64,000 nt of DNA, taken from JACDAN01 sp036380355 (GTDB taxonomy: Bacteria; Actinomycetota; Thermoleophilia; Gaiellales; Gaiellaceae). Location: contig DASVEW010000045.1 in NCBI GenBank assembly GCA_036380355.1, positions 27,862-91,861 on the forward strand. Direction: 5' to 3'. The notes under the pieces are model-generated. The model was not told the origin of the DNA, made no database searches, and was given only the letters and a program-made list of their open reading frames with translations. The position numbers and the translations under genes were made by a program. Positions 31,204 to 40,649 of this stretch are shown here, in pieces (position 1 is the stretch's first letter; every line of letters starts with the position of its first letter).

Positions 31204-32256
31204 TCAGCGAATCGTTAGAGGCGTTCCCACCGGCAGCAGTCGCGCGAGGCGGACGATGTCGCCGTTCTTCATCCGGATGCAGCCGTGCGAGACTCGGCCC
31301 GGGAGGATCCCCGGTCGGTCCGTCCCGTGGATGCCGATGAAGCCCCCGCCCGGCCAGTCGGTCAAGACGGGAGACCGCGCGCTCGTCCCGTAGGCGATCG
31401 GGCCGTAGAACGGGTCGTCGAAGCCGTAGAGCATGTTGCGGACGTAGAACTCGCCGCGCGGCGTCGGCCACCGCGGCGACCCTACGCCGACGTTCGCCGA
31501 GTACACCGGCCGGCCTGCGCGGTAGAGAGTCAGGGTGAGCGTTCGGTGGTCGACGACGAGACGCGTCCGGAGGACCTTCCAGTCGCTCAGCGCACGGCGC
31601 TGCACCCATCCGGTCCGGTTGTTCGGCAGCACGGGGAGCCGTACGCGGATCCAGACCCCGCTCCGTGTCCGACGGCCCTCCAGCGCGAGGACGAGGTTCG
31701 TCGTGCCTTCCGGGGTGAGGAGCGCAAGCGTGGCGACCGGCGCCGCCCGCCTGCTCGGCCCCGCCCGGGCGACAGCGCGGCGCATCACGAAGGCGTACCG
31801 GTAGGTCGCCCGGTCGTGGGTGCTCAGCGCGAACGACCGGGCCAGCGCTCGAACGACCTCGACGAGGAGGCGCCGAGTTCCCGCAGGCGCGGAGGGTGGG
31901 TCGGGCTGCGCCGTGAAGGTGAGCACGAACGAGCGGCCGGCCTGGCGCGAGCTCGGAGTCCAGTTGAGGCCCGCGGTCGCCGGATTGCCGGGCGTCGTCC
32001 GGAACGTCGCCCCGACCGGGACGCCGGCCGCGTCGATCGTGACGGCGGCTGCGCCCGACGTTCTCGCCATCAGCGCAAAGCGAAGGGCCTCACCGGGCGC
32101 AACTCGGAGGCGCGCTCCTTCCGCGGGCGTCGGCGGTAGCCATTCCGGGGGCGCGGGTGCCGAGAGGCGGCCGGACGCGGCTCCCGGGAGGGCGAAAGCC
32201 GCAAGAAGGCCGACACCGCAGAGAAAAAGCCTCCTGACACGGGACGCCTGGCACAT
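31204..32256 (-). CDS. L,D-transpeptidase (YkuD domain), paralog 1
   Basis: 350 residues with a signal peptide (RRLFLCGVGLLAAFALPGAASG). An N-terminal Ig-like domain (GNPATAGLNWTPSSRQAGRSF) is followed by an SH3-like region (GVWIRVRLPVLPNNRTGWVQR) and a C-terminal YkuD catalytic domain. The active-site motif IHGTDRPGILPGRVSHGCIRMKN has the catalytic Cys. Such enzymes make 3-3 crosslinks in peptidoglycan. One of three tandem paralogs. Confidence 0.93.
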   Translation of the reverse strand: MCQASRVRRLFLCGVGLLAAFALPGAASGRLSAPAPPEWLPPTPAEGARLRVAPGEALRFALMARTSGAAAVTIDAAGVPVGATFRTTPGNPATAGLNWTPSSRQAGRSFVLTFTAQPDPPSAPAGTRRLLVEVVRALARSFALSTHDRATYRYAFVMRRAVARAGPSRRAAPVATLALLTPEGTTNLVLALEGRRTRSGVWIRVRLPVLPNNRTGWVQRRALSDWKVLRTRLVVDHRTLTLTLYRAGRPVYSANVGVGSPRWPTPRGEFYVRNMLYGFDDPFYGPIAYGTSARSPVLTDWPGGGFIGIHGTDRPGILPGRVSHGCIRMKNGDIVRLARLLPVGTPLTIR

Positions 32257-32309
32257 CGCGGGGCGCCGCAGAGGTCGGATCGAGTGTAGCTAAGTGACCG
32301 GAGTCGGAG

Positions 32310-33425
32310 CTACTTGACGATCAGCGGCGTCCCGACCGGCATCAGGCGGGCGAGGCGGAGGATGTGGTGGTTCTTCAGCCGGATGCAGCCGTGCGACACG
32401 CGGCCCGGCAGCAGATACGGCTGGTTGGTCCCGTGGAGCCCGATGAAGCCCCCGCCCGGCCAGTCGGTCAGCACGGCGGAGCGGGCGCTCGTCCCGAAGG
32501 CGATCGGCCCATACACGGGATTGCCGAAGCCGTAGAGCTGGTTGCGGATGTAGAACTCGCCGCGTGGCGTCGGCCAGTGGGACTGCCCCACGCCGACAGG
32601 CGCGCGAAAGACCACCTTGCCGCGGCGGTAGAGCGTCGCCGTGAGCCGCCGGCGGTCGACGACGAGGCGCGTCCGGATTTCCTTCCAGTCGCTCAGCATC
32701 TTCCGCTGCACCCACCCGGTGCGGCCGTTCGGCAGCGTTGCAAGGCGGACGCGGATCCAGACGCCACGCTTCGTCCGGCGCCCGTCGAGGACGGAGACGA
32801 GGTTCGTGGTGCCCTCCGGCGTCCAGCGGCCGAGGTTCGCGACGGCGGCGGCCGTGCGCCTCGGAGCGCTGCGCGCGACGCCGCGTCGCAGCACGAAGGC
32901 GTAGCGGTACAGGTGCGTCTTCTCGCTCGAGAGGACGAATCGCTCCGGTTTCGGCTTCGGCTTCGGTTTCGGCCGCGCCGGAGCGCGTACGACGAGCGTC
33001 ACGCGCCGCGTCGCGGCGGGCACCCCGGCAGTGCTCGGCTGCGCGGTGAAGGTGACGGCATAGGTGCGGCCCGCGACCGACCGGGCCGCCTTCCAGCTCA
33101 GCGCCGCGGCTGCGGGATTCCCGTCGTGCGGCTGGAACGCCGCGCCGGCCGGCAGCCCCGCGGCACGGATCGCCACGGAGACGGCGGGTGCTCCCGGCGC
33201 CGTCGCGGCGAGACCCACGCGGAGCTGTCGCCCGGCGACTGCCTCGATCCGTGCCCTTTCGCCCGGTGTGGGCGCGACCCACGCCGCCCCTGGGACGGCC
33301 GCCGGGCGGGTGCCCGACCAGGCAGCGGCGGTTGCGAATCCGGGCAGCGCAAGAGAGAGCGCCGCCGCGCCGACGAGCGATGCGCGGAAGCTCGACCGCA
33401 TGAAGCGCGGAACACTAGACGACAT
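32310..33425 (-). CDS. L,D-transpeptidase (YkuD domain), paralog 2
   Basis: 371 residues, signal peptide to about residue 34. Same order as its neighbours: Ig-like domain, a Lys-Pro repeat linker (KPKPKPKPE), SH3-like region, YkuD domain with LHGTNQPYLLPGRVSHGCIR. The catalytic Cys and His are intact. Closest in sequence to paralog 1, sharing long identical stretches such as GRTGWVQR and GEFYIRN, so a recent tandem duplication is likely. Confidence 0.93.
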   Translation of the reverse strand: MSSSVPRFMRSSFRASLVGAAALSLALPGFATAAAWSGTRPAAVPGAAWVAPTPGERARIEAVAGRQLRVGLAATAPGAPAVSVAIRAAGLPAGAAFQPHDGNPAAAALSWKAARSVAGRTYAVTFTAQPSTAGVPAATRRVTLVVRAPARPKPKPKPKPERFVLSSEKTHLYRYAFVLRRGVARSAPRRTAAAVANLGRWTPEGTTNLVSVLDGRRTKRGVWIRVRLATLPNGRTGWVQRKMLSDWKEIRTRLVVDRRRLTATLYRRGKVVFRAPVGVGQSHWPTPRGEFYIRNQLYGFGNPVYGPIAFGTSARSAVLTDWPGGGFIGLHGTNQPYLLPGRVSHGCIRLKNHHILRLARLMPVGTPLIVK

Positions 33426-33466
33426 GTCGGGCGACGGGCAAAGACGGGACCTGGGCCCGTGTCTGC

Positions 33467-34513
33467 TCAGCGGATCGTAACGGGCGTGCCGACCCGCATC
33501 AGCCGATCGAGCCTGCGGATATCAGGGTTCCTGATCCGAACGCAGCCGTGCGAGACCCTTCCCGGCAGGATCTCCGGCTGGTTCGTGCCGTGGATGCCGA
33601 TGAAGCCGCCCCCGGGCCAGTCCGTCAGGACGGCCGAGCGGCCGTTCGTCCCGTAGGCGAGCGAGCCGTAGATCGGGTCCGTGAAGCCGGTGAGCCGCTC
33701 GCGGATGTAGAAGCGCCCGGCCGGTGTCGGCCAGTGCGGCTCCCCCACGCCGACGATCGTCCGGAAGACGGGACGGCCGCGCTTGTAGAGCGTCGCGCGC
33801 AAGCGCGCCCGCTCGATCACGAGGTGCGTGTCGAGCTCGACGAACTGCCCGACGGCGTCCCGGGGAATCCATCCCATCGTCCCGTTCGGGAGGACTGGGA
33901 GCGGGACGCGCACCCAGTAGCGACCCTGGGCGTCGATCCGGCCGCTCGCAAGAAAGAGAACGTGAGGCACGTGCTCCGGGGTCAGCGGCTTCAGGCGGCC
34001 GACCACGCGCGAGCTGCTGTTCGGCGCGGCCCGGGCGGCGACCGCGTCCTTGAGCACGGCGTTCTGCGAGCGGCCGCCGAGCGTCATGCTCGAGAGCCGG
34101 AACGAGCGCGACGCGGTCCTCCCGACGTGAACGCGAACGGTGATCCTGGGCGCAGTGGAGGCGCCGTCGACCGCCGTGAACACGAACCGCCACTCACCGC
34201 GCTGGCCGGCGCGAGGCGTCCAACGGAAGTCCGCTCGCGCCGGGGCGTCCGCGAGGCGGACGAGACGCGAGCCCGGCGGCAGGTGGCTAACGCGGATCCG
34301 GACGGTCGACCCGAAGGCCCCGGCGGCCTCGAGCGGGATCCGAAACTCGCGCCCGACGCCCGCCACGAATGCCGTGCCGTCGTCCGGTGTCCTGCCCTGC
34401 CAGACGATCGTCGCGGCCCCGCCTCCTGCCGCCGTCGGCACGAGGACCGCGAGCGCGGTGCAGAGCGCGGCGAGGACCGCAGTCGACGCTCGCCGTGTCG
34501 TTCTCCCGTTCAT
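33467..34513 (-). CDS. L,D-transpeptidase (YkuD domain), paralog 3
   Basis: 348 residues with a signal peptide (TAVLAALCTALAVLVPTAAGG). Ig-like domain, SH3-like region (YWVRVPLPVLPNGTMGWIPR), then the YkuD domain with IHGTNQPEILPGRVSHGCVRIRN. It is more divergent than paralogs 1 and 2, but the full catalytic motif is kept. It is the first of the array in transcription order. Confidence 0.93.
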   Translation of the reverse strand: MNGRTTRRASTAVLAALCTALAVLVPTAAGGGAATIVWQGRTPDDGTAFVAGVGREFRIPLEAAGAFGSTVRIRVSHLPPGSRLVRLADAPARADFRWTPRAGQRGEWRFVFTAVDGASTAPRITVRVHVGRTASRSFRLSSMTLGGRSQNAVLKDAVAARAAPNSSSRVVGRLKPLTPEHVPHVLFLASGRIDAQGRYWVRVPLPVLPNGTMGWIPRDAVGQFVELDTHLVIERARLRATLYKRGRPVFRTIVGVGEPHWPTPAGRFYIRERLTGFTDPIYGSLAYGTNGRSAVLTDWPGGGFIGIHGTNQPEILPGRVSHGCVRIRNPDIRRLDRLMRVGTPVTIR

Positions 34514-34590
34514 CGCCTGACCCCTGTCCCTTCTAGCAGAGAGAGGGCGACCCTTCGGCCGCCCCCTCCGTCATTCGCATGCTTCCCGAA

Positions 34591-35007
34591 CTAGCCCGTG
34601 AAGGGCGGCCGCGTCCGTGCCCGGACTCGGCCCCTCGCGGCCTGGCCCTTCTTCTTCTTCGCCTTCTTGACCTTCTTGGCCTTCGGCTTCTTGTACTGGT
34701 CGATCGCCGGGCTCCGCTTCAGGACCTTGATGACGTCCTTCGGCGCGACGACCCGCTTGACGCTGACCGCCGCGTCCTGCGCCGCCGAGGACGCGTAGCC
34801 GACGCCGCCCACCGAGGCGAGCGCGAGCAGCATGACCGCCGTCAGCGCACCGACGAAGGCGACGCGAAGCGAGCCTGCGCGCGCCCGGCCGCTGTTCCTG
34901 ACTCGTGCCTCGAGCCGGTCGATGAACTCTGGTGCAGGCTCGGGACGGCCGGCCCGCAACTCGGCTTCGAGGTCGAACCCCTCTTGCCGTCTCCGCCAGT
35001 AACGCAT
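34591..35007 (-). CDS. Putative anti-sigma factor / small membrane protein with Lys-rich tail
   Basis: 138 residues. A cytoplasmic N-terminal helix (about 1-40) is followed by one membrane segment (LRVAFVGALTAVMLLALASVGGVGYA, about 48-73) and an exposed C-terminal region ending in a Lys/Ala-rich basic tract (KKPKAKKVKKAKKKK). It lies 44 bp downstream of an ECF sigma gene on the same strand, the classic position for an anti-sigma factor. The usual ZAS zinc motif is not visible, so the call is by context. Confidence 0.55.
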   Translation of the reverse strand: MRYWRRRQEGFDLEAELRAGRPEPAPEFIDRLEARVRNSGRARAGSLRVAFVGALTAVMLLALASVGGVGYASSAAQDAAVSVKRVVAPKDVIKVLKRSPAIDQYKKPKAKKVKKAKKKKGQAARGRVRARTRPPFTG

Positions 35008-35051
35008 TTCCGTGAACCCCCTGGAGTCGTTTCAGTGGTCTTGCACCCGTA

Positions 35052-35558
35052 CTACCGGGACGCGCCCCGTTTCCTTACAGGCTCTTCGTCGACTCCGAGG
35101 ATCCCGCGCAGGCGGCCGAGGGCGCGGTGGAGCGCGACCTCGATGGCGTTCGTGCGCGCGCCGAGCAGCTCGGCGATCTGGCGCGCCGTCAGGTCGGCGC
35201 CGTAGCGGAGCGCGATCAGCTCCCGGTCCCGCTCGTCGAGGGTGGAGACGGCTCGGCTGATCGTGAGCCGGCGGACCGTCTCCTCCTCGAGATCGCCCGT
35301 GTCTACCGCATCCACGTCCTCGGTCGCGTACTCGACGGTCGACCACCCGCCGTCGATGCACCGCTTCGCGATGCCGAGCAGCCAGGCGACCGGCTCGCCC
35401 TTGCGGGGGTCGTAGCTCTTGCGGTAGCGGAGCGCCCGCTCGAACGTCTCGCTCGTGACGTCTTCGGCATCCGGCCCGTCGCCCAGCCTGTACGCGGCGT
35501 AGGCGTAGACGCGCTTGATCAGCGGCTGCGGGTCGGCAAGGGGGTCCCGGCGGAACAC
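35052..35558 (-). CDS. ECF-type RNA polymerase sigma factor
   Basis: 168 residues from GTG, directly abutting the stop of the upstream gene. Region 2 is visible as YAYAAYRLGDGPDAEDVTSETFERAL and region 4 as LIALRYGADLTARQIAELLGARTNAIEVALHRALGRLR. No region 3, as expected for sigma-70 ECF members. Its target promoters cannot be told from sequence. The downstream membrane protein is a likely cognate regulator, and the tandem transpeptidase genes lie just beyond, hinting at an envelope-stress role. Confidence 0.92.
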   Translation of the reverse strand: MFRRDPLADPQPLIKRVYAYAAYRLGDGPDAEDVTSETFERALRYRKSYDPRKGEPVAWLLGIAKRCIDGGWSTVEYATEDVDAVDTGDLEEETVRRLTISRAVSTLDERDRELIALRYGADLTARQIAELLGARTNAIEVALHRALGRLRGILGVDEEPVRKRGASR

Positions 35559-37499
35559 CTACGGCGTCTCCGTCTCGCGGAACTCGCGGATCTCGTGCGC
35601 CAGGGGGTTCAGGCGCTCCGCCTCCCGCAGGGCCGCCTCCCGGTCGGCGCCCGAGCTCGCCTCGGCGAGCCGCAGCCACAGGAGCCAATCGCCCGGCTCC
35701 TTGTCGATCGCGTTCTCGAAGCTGTCGCGGGCGCCCACGAGGTCGCCCTGGCCGAGCTGCGCCTCGCCGAGCCGCTGCCACGGCTCGGAGGACCACGGCG
35801 CCCAGTCCTGCGCCTTGCGCGCGTCCTCCGCAGCGTCGGCCCAGGCCGGCGGGCTCGCGACTGCGGCGTCGTCGCTCGCCGCGAGCGCGCTCGAGCCGAC
35901 GAGCCCGACGAATGCCGCTCCCGCCATGAACGCGGCCACCGTCCCGGCGGCGAGCCGGAGGCCCGGGGCGAGCTCGGAGCCGGGCCGCGAGCGCAGGGCG
36001 ATCAGCGCAGCGCCGGCGACGAGCGCGGCGACCGTAACCGCCGGAAGCTCCCAGTCCCAGTCGGCGCCGGCGTGGACGAGGTACGCGGCGTAGGCACCGA
36101 ATGCGCCTGCAGCCAGAGGGTGACGGCGGGCGCCGAACGCCGCGGCGACGGGCGCTGCGAGCGCCAGGAGCAGGGCGGCGAGCCCGACGGGGCCGAGCTC
36201 TCCGAGCGTCTCGAGGTAGAGGTTGTGCCCGTCTCGCACCTTGTGGTCGATCGGCCGGTGCTCGTTCCAGTACTGCTCGTACGTCCCGGCGCCGCCGCCG
36301 AGGACCCGGTTGTCGCGGAACTGGTCCCACGCCTCCTCCCAGATCTCCGGCCGGTAGCTGCCCGTGAACGTGAACAGGCGCTCGCTGAGATCGGTCGACG
36401 TCTCGGGCGGCGTCGTGAACGCGTCGTAGGCCCGCTCGACCATGTCGACCGGCCCGCCGAAGCGCACCACGACCGCCGTCGCCGCTCCGAGCGCGACGAT
36501 CGTCACGAAGGCGGCGAACGCGAGCCGGACGGACCTGCCCGGCGCGAATCGCCGCTCAGCGATCGAAAGCCCGACTGTGCCCGCGGCAGCGACCAGCGCG
36601 AGCAGCGCGATCACGACCGCGAGCTCACCCCCCTGCTCCGTCGCCGCGCTGAGAGGCGAGTCACGCCGCGTCAGCGCCTCGTAGTTCGAGCCGATCGCCA
36701 CCGCGACGACTGCCGGCGTGCCCACGACGAGCAGCGCGACAATCAGCTGCAGCCGACGCGGGTCGAGGGCGACGGCTGCCGCAAGGCCCGCGAGCAGGGC
36801 GATCCACGCCCCTCGGCTGAACGTGAAGTAGAGCGCCGGCAGCAGGACGACGAACGCGGACGCCGAGGCGGCACGCAGGATCACGTTCCGTTCACGGGCG
36901 GCTGCGCCGAGCGCGAGAAGGAGCCCCAGCGCGACGAAGATCCCGAACCCGTTCCAGTAGCCGAGCGGCTCCGACAGCCGGTACTCGGAGACCGGGTCGT
37001 AGGCGCCGAGGCGCTCCGGGAACAGGCGCGTCGCGAGCCCGTAGGTCGAAACGAGGACGAGCGCACCGAGGAGGCCGCGGAGCAGCGCCGGCGCCGACCC
37101 GCGGCGGACGACGAGGACGAGGGCGGCCGCCACTCCGGCGTAGGCCAGCATCCGGAAACCCTCGAGCACGGTCTGCGTGGTGTTGGCGGTCCAGGCCAGG
37201 GAGAGCCACGTCCAGGCTGCCAGCGCGGTCAGCCCGCCGACGAAGGCGCCGGCGAGACGGCCTCCGTGGAGCGCCGCCCGGCCGAGCAGGAGCCAGGCGA
37301 TGACGAGCCAGAGCGAGACGAGCGCCGTCCAGCCCCAGGCGGGCGGAAAGTAGCCGCCGTCGGCCGCTCCGAGGGCGCCGATGCCCGCCGCAGCTCCGAG
37401 CCCGACGGCGATCTGCCCGAGGTCCGGCGCGAGGGCGCGCGGGCGTACAGCGGTGGCGGCCGCATCGGCTTCGAGGCTCCGAGACTGGGCTCCGCGCAC
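35559..37499 (-). CDS. O-antigen ligase/polymerase-like membrane protein with TPR tail
   Basis: 646 residues from GTG, with about 12 hydrophobic helices. The Wzy/WaaL signature region is present: YFTFSRGAW in the middle and a large external loop with GGGAGTYEQYWNEHRP followed by VRDGHNLYLETLGELG, where the His is conserved in O-antigen ligases. After the last helix a soluble tail carries two TPR-like repeats (WQRLGEAQLGQGDLVGARDSFENAIDKEPGD). Acts in surface polysaccharide assembly. Follows the epimerase gene. Confidence 0.88.
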   Translation of the reverse strand: MRGAQSRSLEADAAATAVRPRALAPDLGQIAVGLGAAAGIGALGAADGGYFPPAWGWTALVSLWLVIAWLLLGRAALHGGRLAGAFVGGLTALAAWTWLSLAWTANTTQTVLEGFRMLAYAGVAAALVLVVRRGSAPALLRGLLGALVLVSTYGLATRLFPERLGAYDPVSEYRLSEPLGYWNGFGIFVALGLLLALGAAARERNVILRAASASAFVVLLPALYFTFSRGAWIALLAGLAAAVALDPRRLQLIVALLVVGTPAVVAVAIGSNYEALTRRDSPLSAATEQGGELAVVIALLALVAAAGTVGLSIAERRFAPGRSVRLAFAAFVTIVALGAATAVVVRFGGPVDMVERAYDAFTTPPETSTDLSERLFTFTGSYRPEIWEEAWDQFRDNRVLGGGAGTYEQYWNEHRPIDHKVRDGHNLYLETLGELGPVGLAALLLALAAPVAAAFGARRHPLAAGAFGAYAAYLVHAGADWDWELPAVTVAALVAGAALIALRSRPGSELAPGLRLAAGTVAAFMAGAAFVGLVGSSALAASDDAAVASPPAWADAAEDARKAQDWAPWSSEPWQRLGEAQLGQGDLVGARDSFENAIDKEPGDWLLWLRLAEASSGADREAALREAERLNPLAHEIREFRETETP

Positions 37500-37542
37500 C
37501 TCTGTCAGAGGGTACAGCGGGCCCCTGTCGGCGACGGTAGGC

Positions 37543-38469
37543 CTACTCGCCGTATGTCTCTGAGTACCAGCGGAACGTGTCGGCGAGGCCGGCGTCCAGC
37601 TCGATCTCGGGCTTCCAGCCGAAGGCGCGCTCGGCCGCGGTCGAGTCGATCGCGCTCCGGGTCAGCTCGCCCGGCCGAAGCGGTTCGAGCTCCGGCTCCA
37701 CGGCCGTCCCGGCGGCCCGCTGCAGGCCGTCCAGGATCTCCAGCACGCTCACCTCGCGCCCCCACCCGAGGTTGAAGATCCCCGCGGCCGGCGTGTCAGA
37801 CAGGGTCACGAACGCCCGCGCGATGTCGCGCACGTGGACATAGTCGCGGGTCGGCGTGCCATGGCCGTACGCGACGACGGACTGGCCCCGGATCAGCCGC
37901 TCGCTGAAGATCGCGACCACGCCGGCCTCGCCGTGCGGGCTCTGGCGCGGGCCATAGACGTTCCCGAGGCGGAGGACCGCATTCTCGATCCCGTGGAACC
38001 GCTCGAACGCGCCCACGTAGGCCTCGGCGGCCTGTTTGGAGGCGCCGTATGGCGACAGCGGCTGCGGGACGTAGGACTCGTCGGTCGGGATCGGGGCGCC
38101 TTCGCCGTAGAGCGCACCCCCTGTCGACGCGAAGATCGTCCGGGCGCCGAGGTCGGTGGCCGAGCGGAGGACGTTGAACGTCCCGAGGACGTTCGAGTCG
38201 AAGTCGCGCCTCGGATCCTTGACGGAAACGGTCACGCTCGCCTGCGCCGCGAGGTGGCATACGAACTCCGGCCGGAACACGGTGAACCCCTCCTCGACGC
38301 GATCGGCGTCGGCGATGTCGAACTCCGCGAACGCCGCCTCCCCGGGAACGTCCTCGCGCGACCCCGAGGACAGATCGTCGACGACAAGCACCTCGTCGCC
38401 GCGCCCGACGAAGGCGTCGGCCACGTGGGAGCCGATGAATCCGGCTCCGCCGGACACGACGACCTTCAC
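37543..38469 (-). CDS. NAD-dependent epimerase/dehydratase (UDP-glucose 4-epimerase-like)
   Basis: 308 residues from GTG one base after the mutM stop. Extended SDR fold with GGAGFIGSHV (NAD binding), LAAQASV, FASTGGALYGE, the catalytic YGASK pair, and GNVYGPRQSP. Best match is to UDP-glucose/UDP-GlcNAc 4-epimerases supplying sugar nucleotides. The neighbouring O-antigen-ligase-like gene fits a surface-polysaccharide role. Confidence 0.9.
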   Translation of the reverse strand: MKVVVSGGAGFIGSHVADAFVGRGDEVLVVDDLSSGSREDVPGEAAFAEFDIADADRVEEGFTVFRPEFVCHLAAQASVTVSVKDPRRDFDSNVLGTFNVLRSATDLGARTIFASTGGALYGEGAPIPTDESYVPQPLSPYGASKQAAEAYVGAFERFHGIENAVLRLGNVYGPRQSPHGEAGVVAIFSERLIRGQSVVAYGHGTPTRDYVHVRDIARAFVTLSDTPAAGIFNLGWGREVSVLEILDGLQRAAGTAVEPELEPLRPGELTRSAIDSTAAERAFGWKPEIELDAGLADTFRWYSETYGE

Positions 38470-38470
38470 G

Positions 38471-39319
38471 TCAGCTGCCGGTTCCGTCCGGGACGAGCGG
38501 CTGGCAGTTGGGGCAGTACCAGGTGCCCCGCCCGGCGGCTCGGATCTTGCGGATCTCCGCGCCGCAGCGGTAGCAGGGCTCGCCGTCCCGGCCGTAGACG
38601 TTGAGCGCCGCCTGCATCGTGCCTTCGGCGCCGTCGGGCGTCCGGAAGTCGCGGAGCGTGGTTCCCTGGCGCGCGATGCCGGCCTCGAGGGCGTCACGTA
38701 CGGCCCCGTGGAGCCGCTTCAGCTCGTCCTGGTCGAGGTCACCCGCGGGACGAAGCGGGTGGATCTGCGCACGCCAGAGCGCCTCGTCGGCGTAGATGTT
38801 CCCCATGCCGGCCGCAGCTCGCTGGTCCAGGAGCGCCGCCTTTACCGGCGCCCGGCGGCGGTTGAAGCGGGCGGCGAGGCTTGCCGGCGTGAACGCGCGG
38901 GTGAGGGGCTCTTCGCCGAGGCGCTCGGCCAGGTAGTCGGTCTCCTCGCCGGGCTCGAGGAGGAGCCAGGTGCCGAACCTCCGTACGTCGCGATAGACGA
39001 CGTCCGACCCGTCGTCTAGGGTGACAACGACTCGGAGGTGCGGGTCGTGCTCGGGCGCTCCGTCTCTCTCGTGTCGCATCGTTCCCGTCATCCGGAGGTG
39101 AATCAGGAGCACCCGACCAGATTCGAACCGAACAATCAGATATTTGCCGCGCCGGTCGACGGCCTCGATCACTTCACCCTCGAGCTCGGCGGCGACCTCC
39201 CGTGGCTCGGCCGGGCGTGTCACACGGGGGTCGAGGATCTCGACTCGGTTGAAGCGCCGGCCAACGAGGACGGGCTCGAGGCGAGCGCGAACAGTCTCGA
39301 CCTCGGGCAGCTCGGGCAC
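38471..39319 (-). CDS. mutM: Formamidopyrimidine-DNA glycosylase
   Basis: 282 residues from GTG. Removes 8-oxoguanine and FapyG. The N-terminal PELPEVETVR supplies the catalytic Pro and Glu; RRGKYL holds the conserved Lys; the helix-two-turn-helix region has GMGNIYADEALWRAQIHP. The C-terminal zinc finger is CYRCGAEIRK...YCPNCQ. A TAGGCT box lies exactly 6 nt before the start (39326-39331). Confidence 0.96.
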   Translation of the reverse strand: MPELPEVETVRARLEPVLVGRRFNRVEILDPRVTRPAEPREVAAELEGEVIEAVDRRGKYLIVRFESGRVLLIHLRMTGTMRHERDGAPEHDPHLRVVVTLDDGSDVVYRDVRRFGTWLLLEPGEETDYLAERLGEEPLTRAFTPASLAARFNRRRAPVKAALLDQRAAAGMGNIYADEALWRAQIHPLRPAGDLDQDELKRLHGAVRDALEAGIARQGTTLRDFRTPDGAEGTMQAALNVYGRDGEPCYRCGAEIRKIRAAGRGTWYCPNCQPLVPDGTGS

Positions 39320-39353
39320 GGGGCTAGCCTAGCCGCGTCGTTGCCGGACGGGC

Positions 39354-40649
39354 CTACGCGAGCGTCTCGAGGATGACGCCGTCCGGCGGCGGAGCATCGT
39401 GCGCGAGCTCGTAGGCGGCCGCGACCTCGGCCACGGCGGCGTCCGCTGACGCGTCGTCACGAGCGTGGATCTCCGCGAGGATGTCCCCGGCGGCGACGCG
39501 GTCGCCTCGCTTCGCGCGGCAGACGATGCCGACGGCGTGGTCGATCGGTGCGTCCTTGACGACGCGGCCGGCCCCGAGGTGGACCGACGCCATGCCGACG
39601 GCGAGCGCGCCGAGCCGGGCGACCGCTCCGTCCCTCGGAGCCGCCAGCTCGCGGACGACGGGCGCGCGCGGGAGTGCGTCCTCGCGCGGGTCTCCGCCCT
39701 GCGCGTGCACCCACCGGTCGTAGGCGGCGAGCGCGGAGCCGTCGACGAGAGCCTGCTCGACGCGGGCCCGCGCCTCGACCGGCTCGGCGTCGTCGCAAAG
39801 CGTCACCAGGTGAGCCGCGGACGCTACCGAGAGCTCGACGAGGTCGGCCGGCCCTGCTCCGCGAAGGGTCGCGATCGCCTCGCGAATCTCGAGTGCGTTG
39901 CCGACGGCCTGGCCCAGGGGCTGATCCATGTCGGTCAGCTCGCAGACGACGCTGCGGTCGGCCCGGCGCCCGAGCTCGAGCATGGCCTGGGCGAGCTCGC
40001 GGGCGTCGTCGATCGACTTCATGAATGCTCCGTCGCCGACCTTCACGTCGAGCACGATCGCGTTGGCCCCGGCTGCGATCTTCTTGGACATGATGCTGCC
40101 CGCGATCAGCGAGACGTTCTCCACGGTCGCCGTGACATCGCGAAGTGCGTAGAGCTTCTTGTCGGCAGGGACGAGCTCGGCCGTCTGCCCGATGATCGCG
40201 AGGCCGATGTCCCGGACCTGCTCGACGAAGTCGTCGCGCGAGAGCTCGATGCGGAAGCCGGGAATCGACTCGAGCTTGTCCAAAGTCCCGCCGGTGTGGC
40301 CGAGCCCCCGGCCGCTCATCTTCCCGAACGGCACCCCGCAGGCGGCGACGAGCGGGCCGACGACGAGCGACGCCTTGTCCCCCACCCCGCCCGTCGAGTG
40401 CTTGTCGGCGACGGGTCGGCCGATCTCGGCCCGGAGGTCGATCGTCTCGCCGCTCCGCACCATGGCATCGGTGAGCGCGTAGGTCTCGCGGCCGTTCAGC
40501 CCGCGGAAGTAGACGGCCATGCAGAACGCCGCGAGCTGGTAGTCGGGGATCTCGTCGCGGGCGTAGCCGAGGACGAGCTCGGTGAGCTCCTCGTCCGTGA
40601 GCTCTCCGCCGTCCCGCTTTCGCTGAATCAGCTCGGCGGGGCGGATCAC
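39354..40649 (-). CDS. deoA: Thymidine/pyrimidine-nucleoside phosphorylase
   Basis: 431 residues from GTG overlapping the deoB stop (GTGA). Phosphorolysis of thymidine or uridine. Motifs: IQRKRDGGELTDEEL, ADKHSTGGVGDKASL (phosphate binding), MSGRGLGHTGGTLDKLESIPG, VSLIAGSIMSKKIAAGANAIVLDVKVGDGAFMK (in parts). The C-terminal pyrimidine nucleoside phosphorylase domain is complete. Works with DeoB in deoxyribonucleoside salvage. Confidence 0.95.
   Translation of the reverse strand: MIRPAELIQRKRDGGELTDEELTELVLGYARDEIPDYQLAAFCMAVYFRGLNGRETYALTDAMVRSGETIDLRAEIGRPVADKHSTGGVGDKASLVVGPLVAACGVPFGKMSGRGLGHTGGTLDKLESIPGFRIELSRDDFVEQVRDIGLAIIGQTAELVPADKKLYALRDVTATVENVSLIAGSIMSKKIAAGANAIVLDVKVGDGAFMKSIDDARELAQAMLELGRRADRSVVCELTDMDQPLGQAVGNALEIREAIATLRGAGPADLVELSVASAAHLVTLCDDAEPVEARARVEQALVDGSALAAYDRWVHAQGGDPREDALPRAPVVRELAAPRDGAVARLGALAVGMASVHLGAGRVVKDAPIDHAVGIVCRAKRGDRVAAGDILAEIHARDDASADAAVAEVAAAYELAHDAPPPDGVILETLA

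Noticed and set aside
34514..34590. Possible terminator hairpin after the anti-sigma-like gene
   Set aside because: Only a weak 5-bp stem and no T-run.
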